Positions 53,215 to 60,960 of a stretch of DNA of 64,000 bases are shown here, in pieces. The translations under genes and the position numbers were made by a program. The stretch is taken from contig JAADDW010000014.1 in NCBI GenBank assembly GCA_013153715.1, forward strand, positions 1 to 64,000, given 5' to 3'. The notes beneath the pieces were generated by a model. It was not told the DNA's origin, did no database searches, and saw nothing but the letters and a program-made list of their open reading frames with translations. Each line of letters opens with the position of its first letter. Position 1 is the first letter of the stretch. This DNA is from Campylobacterota bacterium. GTDB lineage: Bacteria; Campylobacterota; Campylobacteria; Campylobacterales; Nitratiruptoraceae.

Positions 53215-53849
53215 GAGAGAAGCTGGAAGTATTCAAAGAGAAGCTCCTCCAGTGGAACAGGGTCCACAATCTGACAGGGGCCAAGACTCCCCAGGAGGTG
53301 GAGCGGAACATCAGGGACTCCCTGAAGCCCCTGGAGTTTCTGGAGGGGGAGTTCCAGAGGGCCATCGATATTGGGAGTGGTGCAGGCTTTCCGGGCCTCG
53401 TCCTGGCAATAGCCCTCCCCGAGACCCGATGGTACCTGGTGGAACCCAGGAAGAAGAGGGCCGCCTTCCTCACATATATCGGGACACTCCTCGATCTGAA
53501 AAATCTCCAGGTAATCCCCAAGAGGATAGAGGAGGTGGACCCCTTCCCAGCAGACCTCATCACCTCCCGGGCCGTCATGAAGAGTGGAGAGCTCCTCAAG
53601 GTGGCCCGCCCCTTCATAGGCCCCGAGACAACCATCCTCCTCTACAAGGGATCCGACCTTTCCAGAGAGCTAGAGGGGTTGGAGAGATACCAGATCATCA
53701 AGGATGGGAAGAGGCACTACCTCATACTCAAAGGAGCGGACATTGGCCAAGATAATTCCATTAGCCATTCTGGTCGGTCTCATCTACTATCTCTTCTTCC
53801 GGAAGAAGAAGGGGAAGAGGGGGGAGATGGAGGGTCCCACAGAGAGTGA
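53211..53849 (+). CDS. rsmG: 16S rRNA 7-methylguanosine methyltransferase RsmG
   Basis: A 212-residue RsmG (GidB) that methylates G527 of 16S rRNA. The SAM-binding core is AIDIGSGAGFPGLVLAIALPE and the region after VEPRKKRAAFLTYIGTLL is normal, with LLYKGSDL and a final strand YLILKGAD. Family members usually end there. Here the frame continues about 33 residues (GQDNSISHSGRSHLL and onward) over the start of the next gene in another frame, which looks like stop-codon loss. The start is GTG 53211, overlapping the ribA stop. Confidence 0.92.
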   Translation: MREKLEVFKEKLLQWNRVHNLTGAKTPQEVERNIRDSLKPLEFLEGEFQRAIDIGSGAGFPGLVLAIALPETRWYLVEPRKKRAAFLTYIGTLLDLKNLQVIPKRIEEVDPFPADLITSRAVMKSGELLKVARPFIGPETTILLYKGSDLSRELEGLERYQIIKDGKRHYLILKGADIGQDNSISHSGRSHLLSLLPEEEGEEGGDGGSHRE

Positions 53850-53958
53850 GACCCTAGTTGAGTGCAGTAGGTGCGGCACCTTCATAAGTGAGAAGGAGGC
53901 CCTCACAAAGGGGGGGAGGATATTCTGCTCCCACCAGTGTGCCCAGGAGGGGGTATGA
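53743..53958 (+). CDS. PP0621-like small zinc-ribbon membrane protein
   Basis: A 71-residue protein with one N-terminal transmembrane helix (AKIIPLAILVGLIYYLFF), a basic patch and a C-terminal Cys cluster (VECSRCGTFISEKEA and IFCSHQCAQEGV), as in PP0621 family proteins. Function unknown. The start is TTG 53743, with AAGGAG six bases upstream. It lies entirely in a different frame over the last 107 bases of rsmG. It is followed by the next hypothetical gene with an ATGA overlap, so it is part of the same transcript. Confidence 0.75.
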   Translation: MAKIIPLAILVGLIYYLFFRKKKGKRGEMEGPTESETLVECSRCGTFISEKEALTKGGRIFCSHQCAQEGV

Positions 53959-54332
53959 TCATTCTCAACCACCCCAAAATCCCCGGTCCCAAACTGGTCC
54001 CTGTGGAGAGTAGGGAGGAGATAGGGAGAGTTCCAGCCTCCTCCATCCCCCTCCTCCCCTTCGATCTCGACCTTCTGGCCTACTGCCAGAGAGAGGGAAT
54101 TCGATACGGAGTGACCATCTCCTCCATTAAGGAGGCGGTCTATAGCAACGCCCTAGGTGCCTCCTACCTCATCTGCCCCACCCTCTCCCTGGCCCGACAG
54201 GTAGAGGAGGTGGCTGAAAACTACCTCTTCGACGGAAAGGTCATCGTCACAATCGATGAGCGGCTCATTGAGGAGGCCATTGGAGCCGGAATAGATGGAG
54301 TCTGGCTAACGGAGACGGTCGATGAAAGGTGA
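53955..54332 (+). CDS. Conserved hypothetical protein
   Basis: A 125-residue soluble protein, MIILNHPKIPGPKLVPVESR onward, with alternating strands and helices (IRYGVTISSIKEAVYSNALG, GKVIVTIDERLIEEAIGAGI) that suggest a small alpha/beta fold. I recognise no catalytic motif and no named family. The ATG at 53955 overlaps the PP0621-like stop as ATGA. Its 3' end overlaps the convergent alanine racemase gene by 27 bases. It closes the ribA-rsmG unit. Confidence 0.65.
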   Translation: MIILNHPKIPGPKLVPVESREEIGRVPASSIPLLPFDLDLLAYCQREGIRYGVTISSIKEAVYSNALGASYLICPTLSLARQVEEVAENYLFDGKVIVTIDERLIEEAIGAGIDGVWLTETVDER

Positions 54333-55295
54333 GAGCTTGACGAGAACCTCGTAGCTGATGGTCCCCAGCCGATGGGCCATTTCACGGGCATCCTCTATAA
54401 TGGGGAGCTCCTCGGCCTCCCCTTCCAGGACGATACTATCCATGCTGACCCTCCCCAAAATCCTTCCCCCTGCACACTCTGTAAGGGCCCTGAATATCCC
54501 ATCCCCATAGCCCACATCGTAGGTGGAGACAACCATATCCCGGGGAGCTTCAAAGAGCCCCCCATAACCGACCCGCTCCCCCCTCTTCAACCTTCTAGTG
54601 GAGATCCGTCTTCCCCAGAGGGAGAGGACCGGTCTGAGGGGGGGGAGATCGAAGAGCGGAGGGTACTCGATATAGCCGTAGAGGGCGATACCGACCCGGG
54701 CAAACTCATCTCTATCTCGGCCGGCTCGGAAGAGGGCGGCGCTGTTGGGTGCGTGGAAGTGGGGGAGGGGGAGGGAGTATCGGGAAGAGAGGGAGCGGAC
54801 CTCCTCCTTCACCCTCCGCCACCGCTCCCTCTGCCAGAAGAGCTCACTGCTCAACTCATCTCCACTCCGGTAGTGGGTGAAAACCCCTGTGAGGAGGAGC
54901 CCCCTCTCCTTGACCATCCGAAAGGCCTCCTCCAGCTGGTGGGGCTCTATTCCGTTCCTGTGCATCCCGGTATCGACCTTGAGCTCTATCCGAGCCCCCG
55001 AAGGGGCTTTGGAGAGTCCGGAGAGATCGTTGATGGCGTAGTGGAACCTATCTCTCTGGGGGAGATCGGAGAGGATCAGGATATAGTCGAAGAGATCGGC
55101 TATCTCCTCTCCCTCCCACCTCTTCCGGACCACAGCCCGTCCCACCCCCAATCGGGAGAGTTCCTGGGCAATTGGTCTCAATCCGTGGCCGTAGGCGTTA
55201 TCCTTGAGGACTGCGGCAAACTCCCCCTCCGACCGGTCCCGGACCACCTCCACATTGGAGGCGAGGGCCTCCATGTCCAGTCTGATATAGGCCAC
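54306..55295 (-). CDS. alr: Alanine racemase
   Basis: A 329-residue PLP-dependent racemase supplying D-alanine for Ddl. The cofactor lysine is in AAVLKDNAYGHG (Lys31), KVDTGMHRNGIEP follows, and DVGYGDGIFR plus RVSMDSIVLE carry the C-terminal catalytic Tyr/metal region. The start is GTG 55295 (VAYIRLDMEALASNV) with GGGGAAGGGGAG just upstream. The frame extends further up, but that part (GWSTSSRGGLS and similar) is murC read out of frame. Its last 27 bases overlap a gene on the other strand. It sits behind murC in a wall-synthesis run. Confidence 0.94.
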   Translation of the reverse strand: MAYIRLDMEALASNVEVVRDRSEGEFAAVLKDNAYGHGLRPIAQELSRLGVGRAVVRKRWEGEEIADLFDYILILSDLPQRDRFHYAINDLSGLSKAPSGARIELKVDTGMHRNGIEPHQLEEAFRMVKERGLLLTGVFTHYRSGDELSSELFWQRERWRRVKEEVRSLSSRYSLPLPHFHAPNSAALFRAGRDRDEFARVGIALYGYIEYPPLFDLPPLRPVLSLWGRRISTRRLKRGERVGYGGLFEAPRDMVVSTYDVGYGDGIFRALTECAGGRILGRVSMDSIVLEGEAEELPIIEDAREMAHRLGTISYEVLVKLSPFIDRLR

Positions 55296-55308
55296 AGCTC
55301 CCCTTCCC

Positions 55309-56619
55309 CTACTTGATCCCCCGGAGCTGGTAGGTGATGTCGCCCGCCCCAAAACCGACGACAATCCCCCTCTGGAGCTCGTGGACCACCCGGTCACTTT
55401 TGAGGATGACCACCCGATCTCCAACCCGTTTGACCCGATCTGCAAAGATGGGGGCGTAGTGGCCAAAGAGTTTGGGAAAATCTATTTCGACAGGCTCCTC
55501 CCCCGCCGCCCAGACAGGGAGAATGACGAGCTTCGCCCTCCTATCGAAGCACTCTATGAAGCGGTCCAGATTGTCCAGGAGTCTCGAATATTTGTGGGGT
55601 TGCCAGATGATGGTGATCTCATCGATCCCCTTGAGCCGGGCATACTCACTGATACTGGCCAGAGTGGCTTCTATCTCTGTCGGATGGTGGGCGTAGTCAT
55701 CTATCACCACAAAATTCTCCCCCTTTCCGACAATATCGAACCGCTTCTTGATCCCCCGATACCTCTTTATGTTGTTCCGTATCTCCTCTAGACCCACCTC
55801 GTTGAGGGCCGCCAGTATGGCCAGAGAGGCGTCCAGGGCAATATGTTCCCCGAAACCCCAGACCTCAAACTCCCCAAAATCCCGGAGCTCAAAGCGGATA
55901 TAGGGCTCATCGTCCCTCAAGAAGTGGCCTTTAATCCGAATATCGTTGACCGGATCGAGTCGGATCGCATCTATATCCAACTGTCTCAAAAAGGGGTCCC
56001 CACCGTTGATGACCCTGATCTTGGCGAGGCGGAGAAACTGCTCATAGGCCTCGTAGAACCGGTCCAGATCGTGGCCGTAGAACTCCATATGTTCCGGTTC
56101 GGCATTGGTCACAATGGCGCAGTAGGGATTGGTCTCCAGAAAGCTCCCGTCGCTCTCATCGGCCTCGAAGACGATCCTCCCATCTCCTGTATACCGCATA
56201 TTGGAACCGAACTCCTTGCTGACGGCTCCAATAATGGCGTTGGCCTCCTGGAGAATTGAGGCCAGAATGGCACTGGTCGTACTCTTGCCGTGGGCCCCGG
56301 CCACAGCGAAGACCCGCCTCCCTCCGAGGACGATGGGGAGGGCCTCCCGCCGGGAGAGAAGGGAGATTCCCTGTTCCCGGGCCGCCACCAGTTCGGGGTT
56401 GTTCTGTTTGACAGCCGCCGAATAGATGACCAGATCCTCGTCACCCCTAATATTCTCTCCCCGCTGGGGGATGTCCACCTCTATCCCCTCCCTCCTCAAC
56501 TCTTCGATGAGGGGGGAGTTGGAGATGTCGGACCCCTTGACCCTGTACCCCTCCCGGGAGAGAAAGCGGGCGAGACCGCTCAAACCTATTCCACCAATTC
56601 CGCTGAAATGTATCTTCAT
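55309..56619 (-). CDS. murC: UDP-N-acetylmuramate--L-alanine ligase
   Basis: A 436-residue Mur ligase that attaches L-alanine to UDP-MurNAc, the first amino-acid step of peptidoglycan precursor synthesis. The N-terminal UDP-binding loop is FSGIGGIGLSGLA, the ATP loop is GAHGKST (about residues 108-114), and the central IVFEADESDGSFL and C-terminal IDDYAHHPTEIEAT are diagnostic. ATG 56619 overlaps the previous gene as ATGA and has AAGGAAG seven bases upstream; GTG 56628 would sit on that ribosome-binding site. Followed by alr after 13 bases. Confidence 0.96.
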   Translation of the reverse strand: MKIHFSGIGGIGLSGLARFLSREGYRVKGSDISNSPLIEELRREGIEVDIPQRGENIRGDEDLVIYSAAVKQNNPELVAAREQGISLLSRREALPIVLGGRRVFAVAGAHGKSTTSAILASILQEANAIIGAVSKEFGSNMRYTGDGRIVFEADESDGSFLETNPYCAIVTNAEPEHMEFYGHDLDRFYEAYEQFLRLAKIRVINGGDPFLRQLDIDAIRLDPVNDIRIKGHFLRDDEPYIRFELRDFGEFEVWGFGEHIALDASLAILAALNEVGLEEIRNNIKRYRGIKKRFDIVGKGENFVVIDDYAHHPTEIEATLASISEYARLKGIDEITIIWQPHKYSRLLDNLDRFIECFDRRAKLVILPVWAAGEEPVEIDFPKLFGHYAPIFADRVKRVGDRVVILKSDRVVHELQRGIVVGFGAGDITYQLRGIK

Positions 56620-57179
56620 ACCTGCCACTTCCTTACTCTCTCTAACTCTCTCTCTATGAGATCGCTCTTCTCTGCCAGGTAATTATCGGCAGAGGGGAGG
56701 AGAGCGTTAAAGAAGAGGCTCTCTTCATCCAGTCGGGAGCGGTCCACAAACTCTTGGAGGAAGTGGTCCAGACTCTCTCTCTGGGCCGTGAGGGCGAGGG
56801 AGAGGAGGAGGCTCTTCCGGATGGAGGGGTCGTCGATCATATAGCTCAAAACGAGGAAGAGCTCCTTCGCCCCTACAAACTCTCCCCTGTCCCACCGCTC
56901 CAGGGCGTGTTCGTAGATGGCCCGGGCCGTAGCCAGCTCTTCGGGACGGGAGAGATCGAAGATCTCCCCCTCTGTCAATTTCTCACTGAGACGGTCGAAG
57001 GCCAGCTCCAGAATCTTCTCATAGAGCCTATCGACACTCTCATCCTCAATATCGAGGGCGAGATAGGTGTCCAGGAGGTCGTAGAGGGTTACCAGGTCCC
57101 CCCTCTTCAGGGCCTCTTCCTCCTTCCTCTTCAGCTCCTGGCGGAGTTTGGGGTCCTCCCTTATCGATTTAAAATCCAC
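56616..57179 (-). CDS. Conserved hypothetical helical protein upstream of murC
   Basis: A 187-residue, highly charged, predicted all-helical soluble protein (MDFKSIREDPKLRQELKRKE, AEKSDLIERELERVRKWQV). Heptad-like repeats suggest helical hairpins or TPR-like packing. No signal peptide, membrane span or catalytic motif is visible, and I recognise no family. It starts within the last codons of dapC (11-base overlap) and ends by ATGA overlap with murC, so it is translated with both. A role in wall synthesis is only positional inference. Confidence 0.7.
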   Translation of the reverse strand: MDFKSIREDPKLRQELKRKEEEALKRGDLVTLYDLLDTYLALDIEDESVDRLYEKILELAFDRLSEKLTEGEIFDLSRPEELATARAIYEHALERWDRGEFVGAKELFLVLSYMIDDPSIRKSLLLSLALTAQRESLDHFLQEFVDRSRLDEESLFFNALLPSADNYLAEKSDLIERELERVRKWQV

Positions 57180-58293
57180 GGAGGGCCTCCTTGAGCCGTC
57201 TCAGAGCCTCCTCTGTCTTCTCCTCCCCATAGACAAGGGCCACCCGCACAAAGCCGGCACCGGCTCCATTCCTCCCCATGAAGGAGCCAGGGAGAACTTT
57301 CATTCCATACTCCCTATAGAGCCGTCTGGTAAACTCCAGATCGTCCCCCACCTCCAGCCAGAGGTAAAAGGTGGCTTCGGGGATCTCGACCCCCAAAATC
57401 TCCCGGGCAAGCTCCATATTCCTCCGATACCGCTCCCTATTGATCTGGACATGGCTCTCATCTCTCCACCCTACAACAGCGGCATACTGGAGGGGGAGGG
57501 GGGCGGCACACCCTACATAGGTTCTGAACCGCTGATACCGCTCCAAAATCCTCCGATCTCCCGCTATAAAACCGCTCCGCAGACCGGGGGCACTGCTCCT
57601 CTTGGAGATGGAGTTGGCCACCAAAATATTGCGGAACTCCCTATTTCCTACTCTCTGGGCCGCCTGGAGGAGAGAGGGAGGGGGCCGGTGGTTATAAATT
57701 TCGCTGTAGCACTCGTCGTTGAGGAGGACAAAGTCGTACTCCAGGGCCGCCTCCACCCACTCCTGGAGCTCCTCAATCTCCATGACCGAAGCGGTCGGGT
57801 TGTTGGGGAAGTTGATGATGACCAGATCCACATCCTCCAGCTGGGGGGTGATCTGGGGCTTGAACCCCCTCTCCTTCAGGAGATCGAGGTAGAGAATATC
57901 GGCCCCTGCCGCCTTTGCCGCCCCTTCATAGATCTGGTAGAAGGGGTTTGTAAAGGCCATCCTCCTCCTCTTCCCCTCGGCAATGATAAACTGGGGGAGG
58001 TTGAAGAGGGCTTCCCTGGTCCCGAAGGTGAGGACCAGCTCCGGCGGTTCCAGCTGAATATCGAAACGCCTCTCCACAAAGCCGGCGACAGCATCCCTCA
58101 AAATGGGCTCCCCCGCCGTCTTGGGATACCTATTGAGGAGGGAACTCCGCCTCTTGAGCTCCTCCTGAATGGGCTCCGGTGTCTCAAACTGGGGTTCCCC
58201 GATGGTCAGGGTAAAGGGGGGAAGGTCTGGGGGAGGTTCCAAATCTTCCAGCAACTCGTTGAGCTTCTCAAAGGGGTATTTCTCGAACTCCAT
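57169..58293 (-). CDS. dapC: Succinyldiaminopimelate transaminase (DapC-like)
   Basis: A 374-residue fold-type I aminotransferase. The PLP lysine is in NSISKRSSAPGLRSGFIAG (about Lys231), with INFPNNPTAS, NDECYSEIY and the C-terminal Arg in GAGFVRVALV. Of the class I aminotransferases it most resembles the DapC group, which acts in the succinylase route to meso-diaminopimelate for cell wall and lysine. Its position just upstream of murC and alr supports that use. ATG 58293 follows AAGGA; a GTG lies one codon earlier. Other amino-acid aminotransferase functions cannot be excluded. Confidence 0.85.
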   Translation of the reverse strand: MEFEKYPFEKLNELLEDLEPPPDLPPFTLTIGEPQFETPEPIQEELKRRSSLLNRYPKTAGEPILRDAVAGFVERRFDIQLEPPELVLTFGTREALFNLPQFIIAEGKRRRMAFTNPFYQIYEGAAKAAGADILYLDLLKERGFKPQITPQLEDVDLVIINFPNNPTASVMEIEELQEWVEAALEYDFVLLNDECYSEIYNHRPPPSLLQAAQRVGNREFRNILVANSISKRSSAPGLRSGFIAGDRRILERYQRFRTYVGCAAPLPLQYAAVVGWRDESHVQINRERYRRNMELAREILGVEIPEATFYLWLEVGDDLEFTRRLYREYGMKVLPGSFMGRNGAGAGFVRVALVYGEEKTEEALRRLKEALRGF

Positions 58294-58296
58294 CAC

Positions 58297-58965
58297 TCAA
58301 TCCTTTGGCATGAGAAATCTCTCTACCCGAAATCCTCCCCCTCTGTCGAAGTGGAGGTAGTAGAGGGTATCCCTCTCGATGGGGAGGCCCACCAGATAGC
58401 GGAGGGCCAGATTGGCCTGGAAACTGGCGGTGAGCATGACCATAGGGGCTGTTATCCCCCTTGGGGTCCGCTCCGTAATACGGAAAACCTGGAAGGAGGC
58501 CCTCTCCATGAAGCAGACCTGGGCGTGGAACTCCTCGACGCTCCCGTAGATCCACGGCACTCCCAACTCCTTGGCATACCTGTCGATCTCCAGGCGGACG
58601 GGGAGATTGTCTGTCCCATCTATGAGGAGATCGACAGGGAGCCTCCTCTCCCTGAACTCCTGGAACCCTTCGACGAAGCTCTCGACGGCGACGCCGTCAT
58701 ACCGCTCCCGGACCCTCCGGGCGTTGACTTCGGCCTTTGGCTCCCCCTCATCTCCCAGGGAGAAGGAGATCTGGCGGTGGATATTGTGGAGGGAGACCCG
58801 ATCGAAATCGACCAGGTAGATTCTCCCGATCCCGCTACTCCCCAGGGCCAAAGCTAGGGAGCTCCCCAATCCGCCACAGCCGATGATGGCCACACTCTTC
58901 TCCCCCAGCCGCTCCTGGGCCTCCCGACCCCAGAGCTCTATCTGTCTCTTGAAGTAGTCACTCAC
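58297..58965 (-). CDS. ThiF/MoeB/HesA-type adenylyltransferase without zinc motif
   Basis: A 222-residue E1-like protein. The adenylation site is intact: GCGGLG (29-34), VDFDRVSLHNIHRQ with Asp53, Asn61, Arg64 and Gln65, Lys77, and LLIDGTDN (Asp116/119). Such enzymes activate the C-terminal Gly of ThiS- or MoaD-like proteins. However, the usual two CxxC zinc pairs and the catalytic Cys are missing; the only other Cys is in AQVCFMERAS. No ubiquitin-like partner gene is in the window. It overlaps the nitrilase-like gene by four bases. A role in cofactor sulfur chemistry is uncertain. Confidence 0.82.
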   Translation of the reverse strand: MSDYFKRQIELWGREAQERLGEKSVAIIGCGGLGSSLALALGSSGIGRIYLVDFDRVSLHNIHRQISFSLGDEGEPKAEVNARRVRERYDGVAVESFVEGFQEFRERRLPVDLLIDGTDNLPVRLEIDRYAKELGVPWIYGSVEEFHAQVCFMERASFQVFRITERTPRGITAPMVMLTASFQANLALRYLVGLPIERDTLYYLHFDRGGGFRVERFLMPKD

Positions 58966-59765
58966 ACCATACCCCTCCTCTCCAGGGCCTCCCTAAATCC
59001 CCACTTGGCCCGGGCCAGATCGATCACATTCTTATCGAGATCGGCAATGAGCATCTCCTCGTTGGTCCCCAACATCTGGATCACGGTGCCGTCGGGGCCC
59101 GCCAGGAGGCTCTCCCCGTAGAATTTCCAGACCAGGCCCGTATTGTCCCGATACTCACCGATCCTGTTGGCCCTCAAAATAAAACAGCCGTTGGTGAAGG
59201 CCCTCATCTTGATGAGCTCCTGCCACCTGTTGTAAGACTCAAAGGTACTCACAGTCGGAAGGAGGACCAGATCGGTATTCTCCCGCATGAACTGGTGCCA
59301 GAAATAGTCGAAATGGATCTCAAAACCTGCCAGAACCCCGAGGCGGAGCCCCTCGACGACAAAGGTGGGAGGAGGATAGAGGGGGGCTATCTCATTGGCA
59401 TAGAACTCCTCTTCATTCCAGTGGGGGTAGTTGATCAGGATCTGCTGGTCGTAGTACTCCAACCCCCCTTCCCCCTTGGCGATGGCTATACTCTTGATAG
59501 GCCCATCCCCTTGGACTCTGACGATGGGGGCCACAATGGTCACCCCATACTTCTCTCCCAGCTCCTGGAGGAGGGAGCTCTGGGTCTCCGTCTGCTGGGC
59601 AATCATACTCAGGGGGATAGATTTGAGCTCCCCAAAGAAGGGGTTGAGCACATACTCTCCCAGAAGGAGAACCTTGACCCCGTTCCGCTCACAATGTCTC
59701 AAGTAGTAGTCGAGTCTGTTGGGACTCAATCCCAAAGCGTTGATCTGAAGGGCCGCTACTCGCAT
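58962..59765 (-). CDS. Nitrilase-superfamily protein with altered active site
   Basis: A 267-residue carbon-nitrogen hydrolase fold. The catalytic Glu37 is present (LLLGEYVLNPF). The catalytic Lys position reads Gln (YYDQQILINY, Gln107), and the nucleophile Cys position reads Gly (RLGVLAGFEIHFD, Gly147) where active members have a Cys in an ICYDLRF-like motif. It is therefore probably not an amidase. I recall a Campylobacter gene of this family near murC (Cj1056c); whether its active site is changed likewise should be checked. It overlaps the ThiF-like gene by four bases and follows metX by 29 bases. Confidence 0.8.
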   Translation of the reverse strand: MRVAALQINALGLSPNRLDYYLRHCERNGVKVLLLGEYVLNPFFGELKSIPLSMIAQQTETQSSLLQELGEKYGVTIVAPIVRVQGDGPIKSIAIAKGEGGLEYYDQQILINYPHWNEEEFYANEIAPLYPPPTFVVEGLRLGVLAGFEIHFDYFWHQFMRENTDLVLLPTVSTFESYNRWQELIKMRAFTNGCFILRANRIGEYRDNTGLVWKFYGESLLAGPDGTVIQMLGTNEEMLIADLDKNVIDLARAKWGFREALERRGMV

Positions 59766-59794
59766 CGAGATCCTCTCTCCATCTTCTCTCCTTT

Positions 59795-60898
59795 CTACTC
59801 CTCCAGAACAGAGGCGATATAGTCGCTGAATTTGTCGATCTCCACCAGAAAGGCGTCGTGGCCGTAGTCGCTCTTCACCTCGTAGTACTCACTGAGCTCC
59901 CCCTTCCCGACCCGTTCCATCGCTTCATCTATCTGCCGCATCTCTTCCGGGAGGAAGAGGAGATCCCTCTCGAAACCGATGAGGTAGAGCCGAGATCGGA
60001 CCCGCTCCAGAGCCTCGTCCAGACTCTCGAAACCGTTGGCCAGATCGAAGAGGTTGATGGCCTTCGTAATATAGAGATAGCTGAGGGGGTCGAACCACTT
60101 GGAGAAGTTATAGCCATTATACTCCAGGTAGCGCTCCACCTGAAAGTGGCCGAAGAGCTCGTAGAGCCCCTCGTTGGGGACATAGTCCCTTCCAAACTTC
60201 CGATCCATGGAGGCGTGGCTCAAGAAGCTAATATGCCCGGCCATCCTCCCTATGGCCAACCCTGTGAGCCCCTTCTCCCGGAGCTCCTCGGGATCGTAGT
60301 ACCCCCCTTTGAAGTCTGGATCCCTAATGATGGCCTCCCTCGCTATCTCATTGAAGGCGATGACCCAGGGCCTCGTTGCATGGGTGGCGGCAAGGGCGAT
60401 AATCTTCTCGGCAAAGTTGGGAAAATCCACGGCAAAACGGAGGGCCTGCATCCCCCCCATACTCCCACCGATAACCGCCTTGACCCGATCTATTCCCAGC
60501 TTGGCAAAGAGGATCCGTTGAGCCTTGACCATATCCTTAATCGTGATGACCGGGAACTTGAAGCGGTAGGGCTCATTGGAGGGGTAGATTCTACTCATCG
60601 GGCCTGTAGAGCCAAAGCAACTCCCAATAGTATTGGTACAGATGACATAGTACTTCTCTGTATCGATGGCCTTCCCGTCACCGATGAGCCCATCCCACCA
60701 CCCGGGCTTCCTATCTCCATCATAGAGTCCGGCGGCGTGGTGGGAGCCACTGAGGGCGTGGCAGACGACGATCACATTGTCCCGGGCCTCATTGAGCTCT
60801 CCATAGCTCTCATAGACAATCTCATAGGGTTCCAGAATTCTTCCGCTCTGGAGATAGAGGGGGTTCTTGAAACGGGCCCTCTTTGTGACTATCTTCAA
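59795..60898 (-). CDS. metX: Homoserine O-acetyltransferase (MetX)
   Basis: A 367-residue alpha/beta-hydrolase-fold acyltransferase activating homoserine for methionine synthesis by direct sulfhydrylation or transsulfuration. The nucleophile elbow is VIGGSMGGMQALRFA (Ser146), with VVCHALSGSHHAAG as oxyanion region, and YGHDAFLVE carries the catalytic His. MetX enzymes can use acetyl- or succinyl-CoA, so the acyl donor is not certain. Its usual partner metW is not adjacent. A promoter lies between it and the upstream phosphohexomutase gene. Confidence 0.95.
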   Translation of the reverse strand: MKIVTKRARFKNPLYLQSGRILEPYEIVYESYGELNEARDNVIVVCHALSGSHHAAGLYDGDRKPGWWDGLIGDGKAIDTEKYYVICTNTIGSCFGSTGPMSRIYPSNEPYRFKFPVITIKDMVKAQRILFAKLGIDRVKAVIGGSMGGMQALRFAVDFPNFAEKIIALAATHATRPWVIAFNEIAREAIIRDPDFKGGYYDPEELREKGLTGLAIGRMAGHISFLSHASMDRKFGRDYVPNEGLYELFGHFQVERYLEYNGYNFSKWFDPLSYLYITKAINLFDLANGFESLDEALERVRSRLYLIGFERDLLFLPEEMRQIDEAMERVGKGELSEYYEVKSDYGHDAFLVEIDKFSDYIASVLEE

Positions 60899-60927
60899 TA
60901 GTAACCTCTGCTCTCAAAGTTGGAGAC

Positions 60928-60955
60928 ATTATACTTAAAGCTTTTTTAGCATCAA
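60928..60955 (-). promoter_or_regulatory. Sigma-70 promoter for metX
   Basis: Minus strand TTGATG (plus 60950-60955), 16-base spacer, TATAAT (plus 60928-60933), 30 bases before the metX ATG. The spacer includes AAAAAAGCTTT. It starts the metX-nitrilase-ThiF-dapC-murC-alr run, independent of the phosphohexomutase gene. Confidence 0.6.
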
Positions 60956-60960
60956 ATAAA

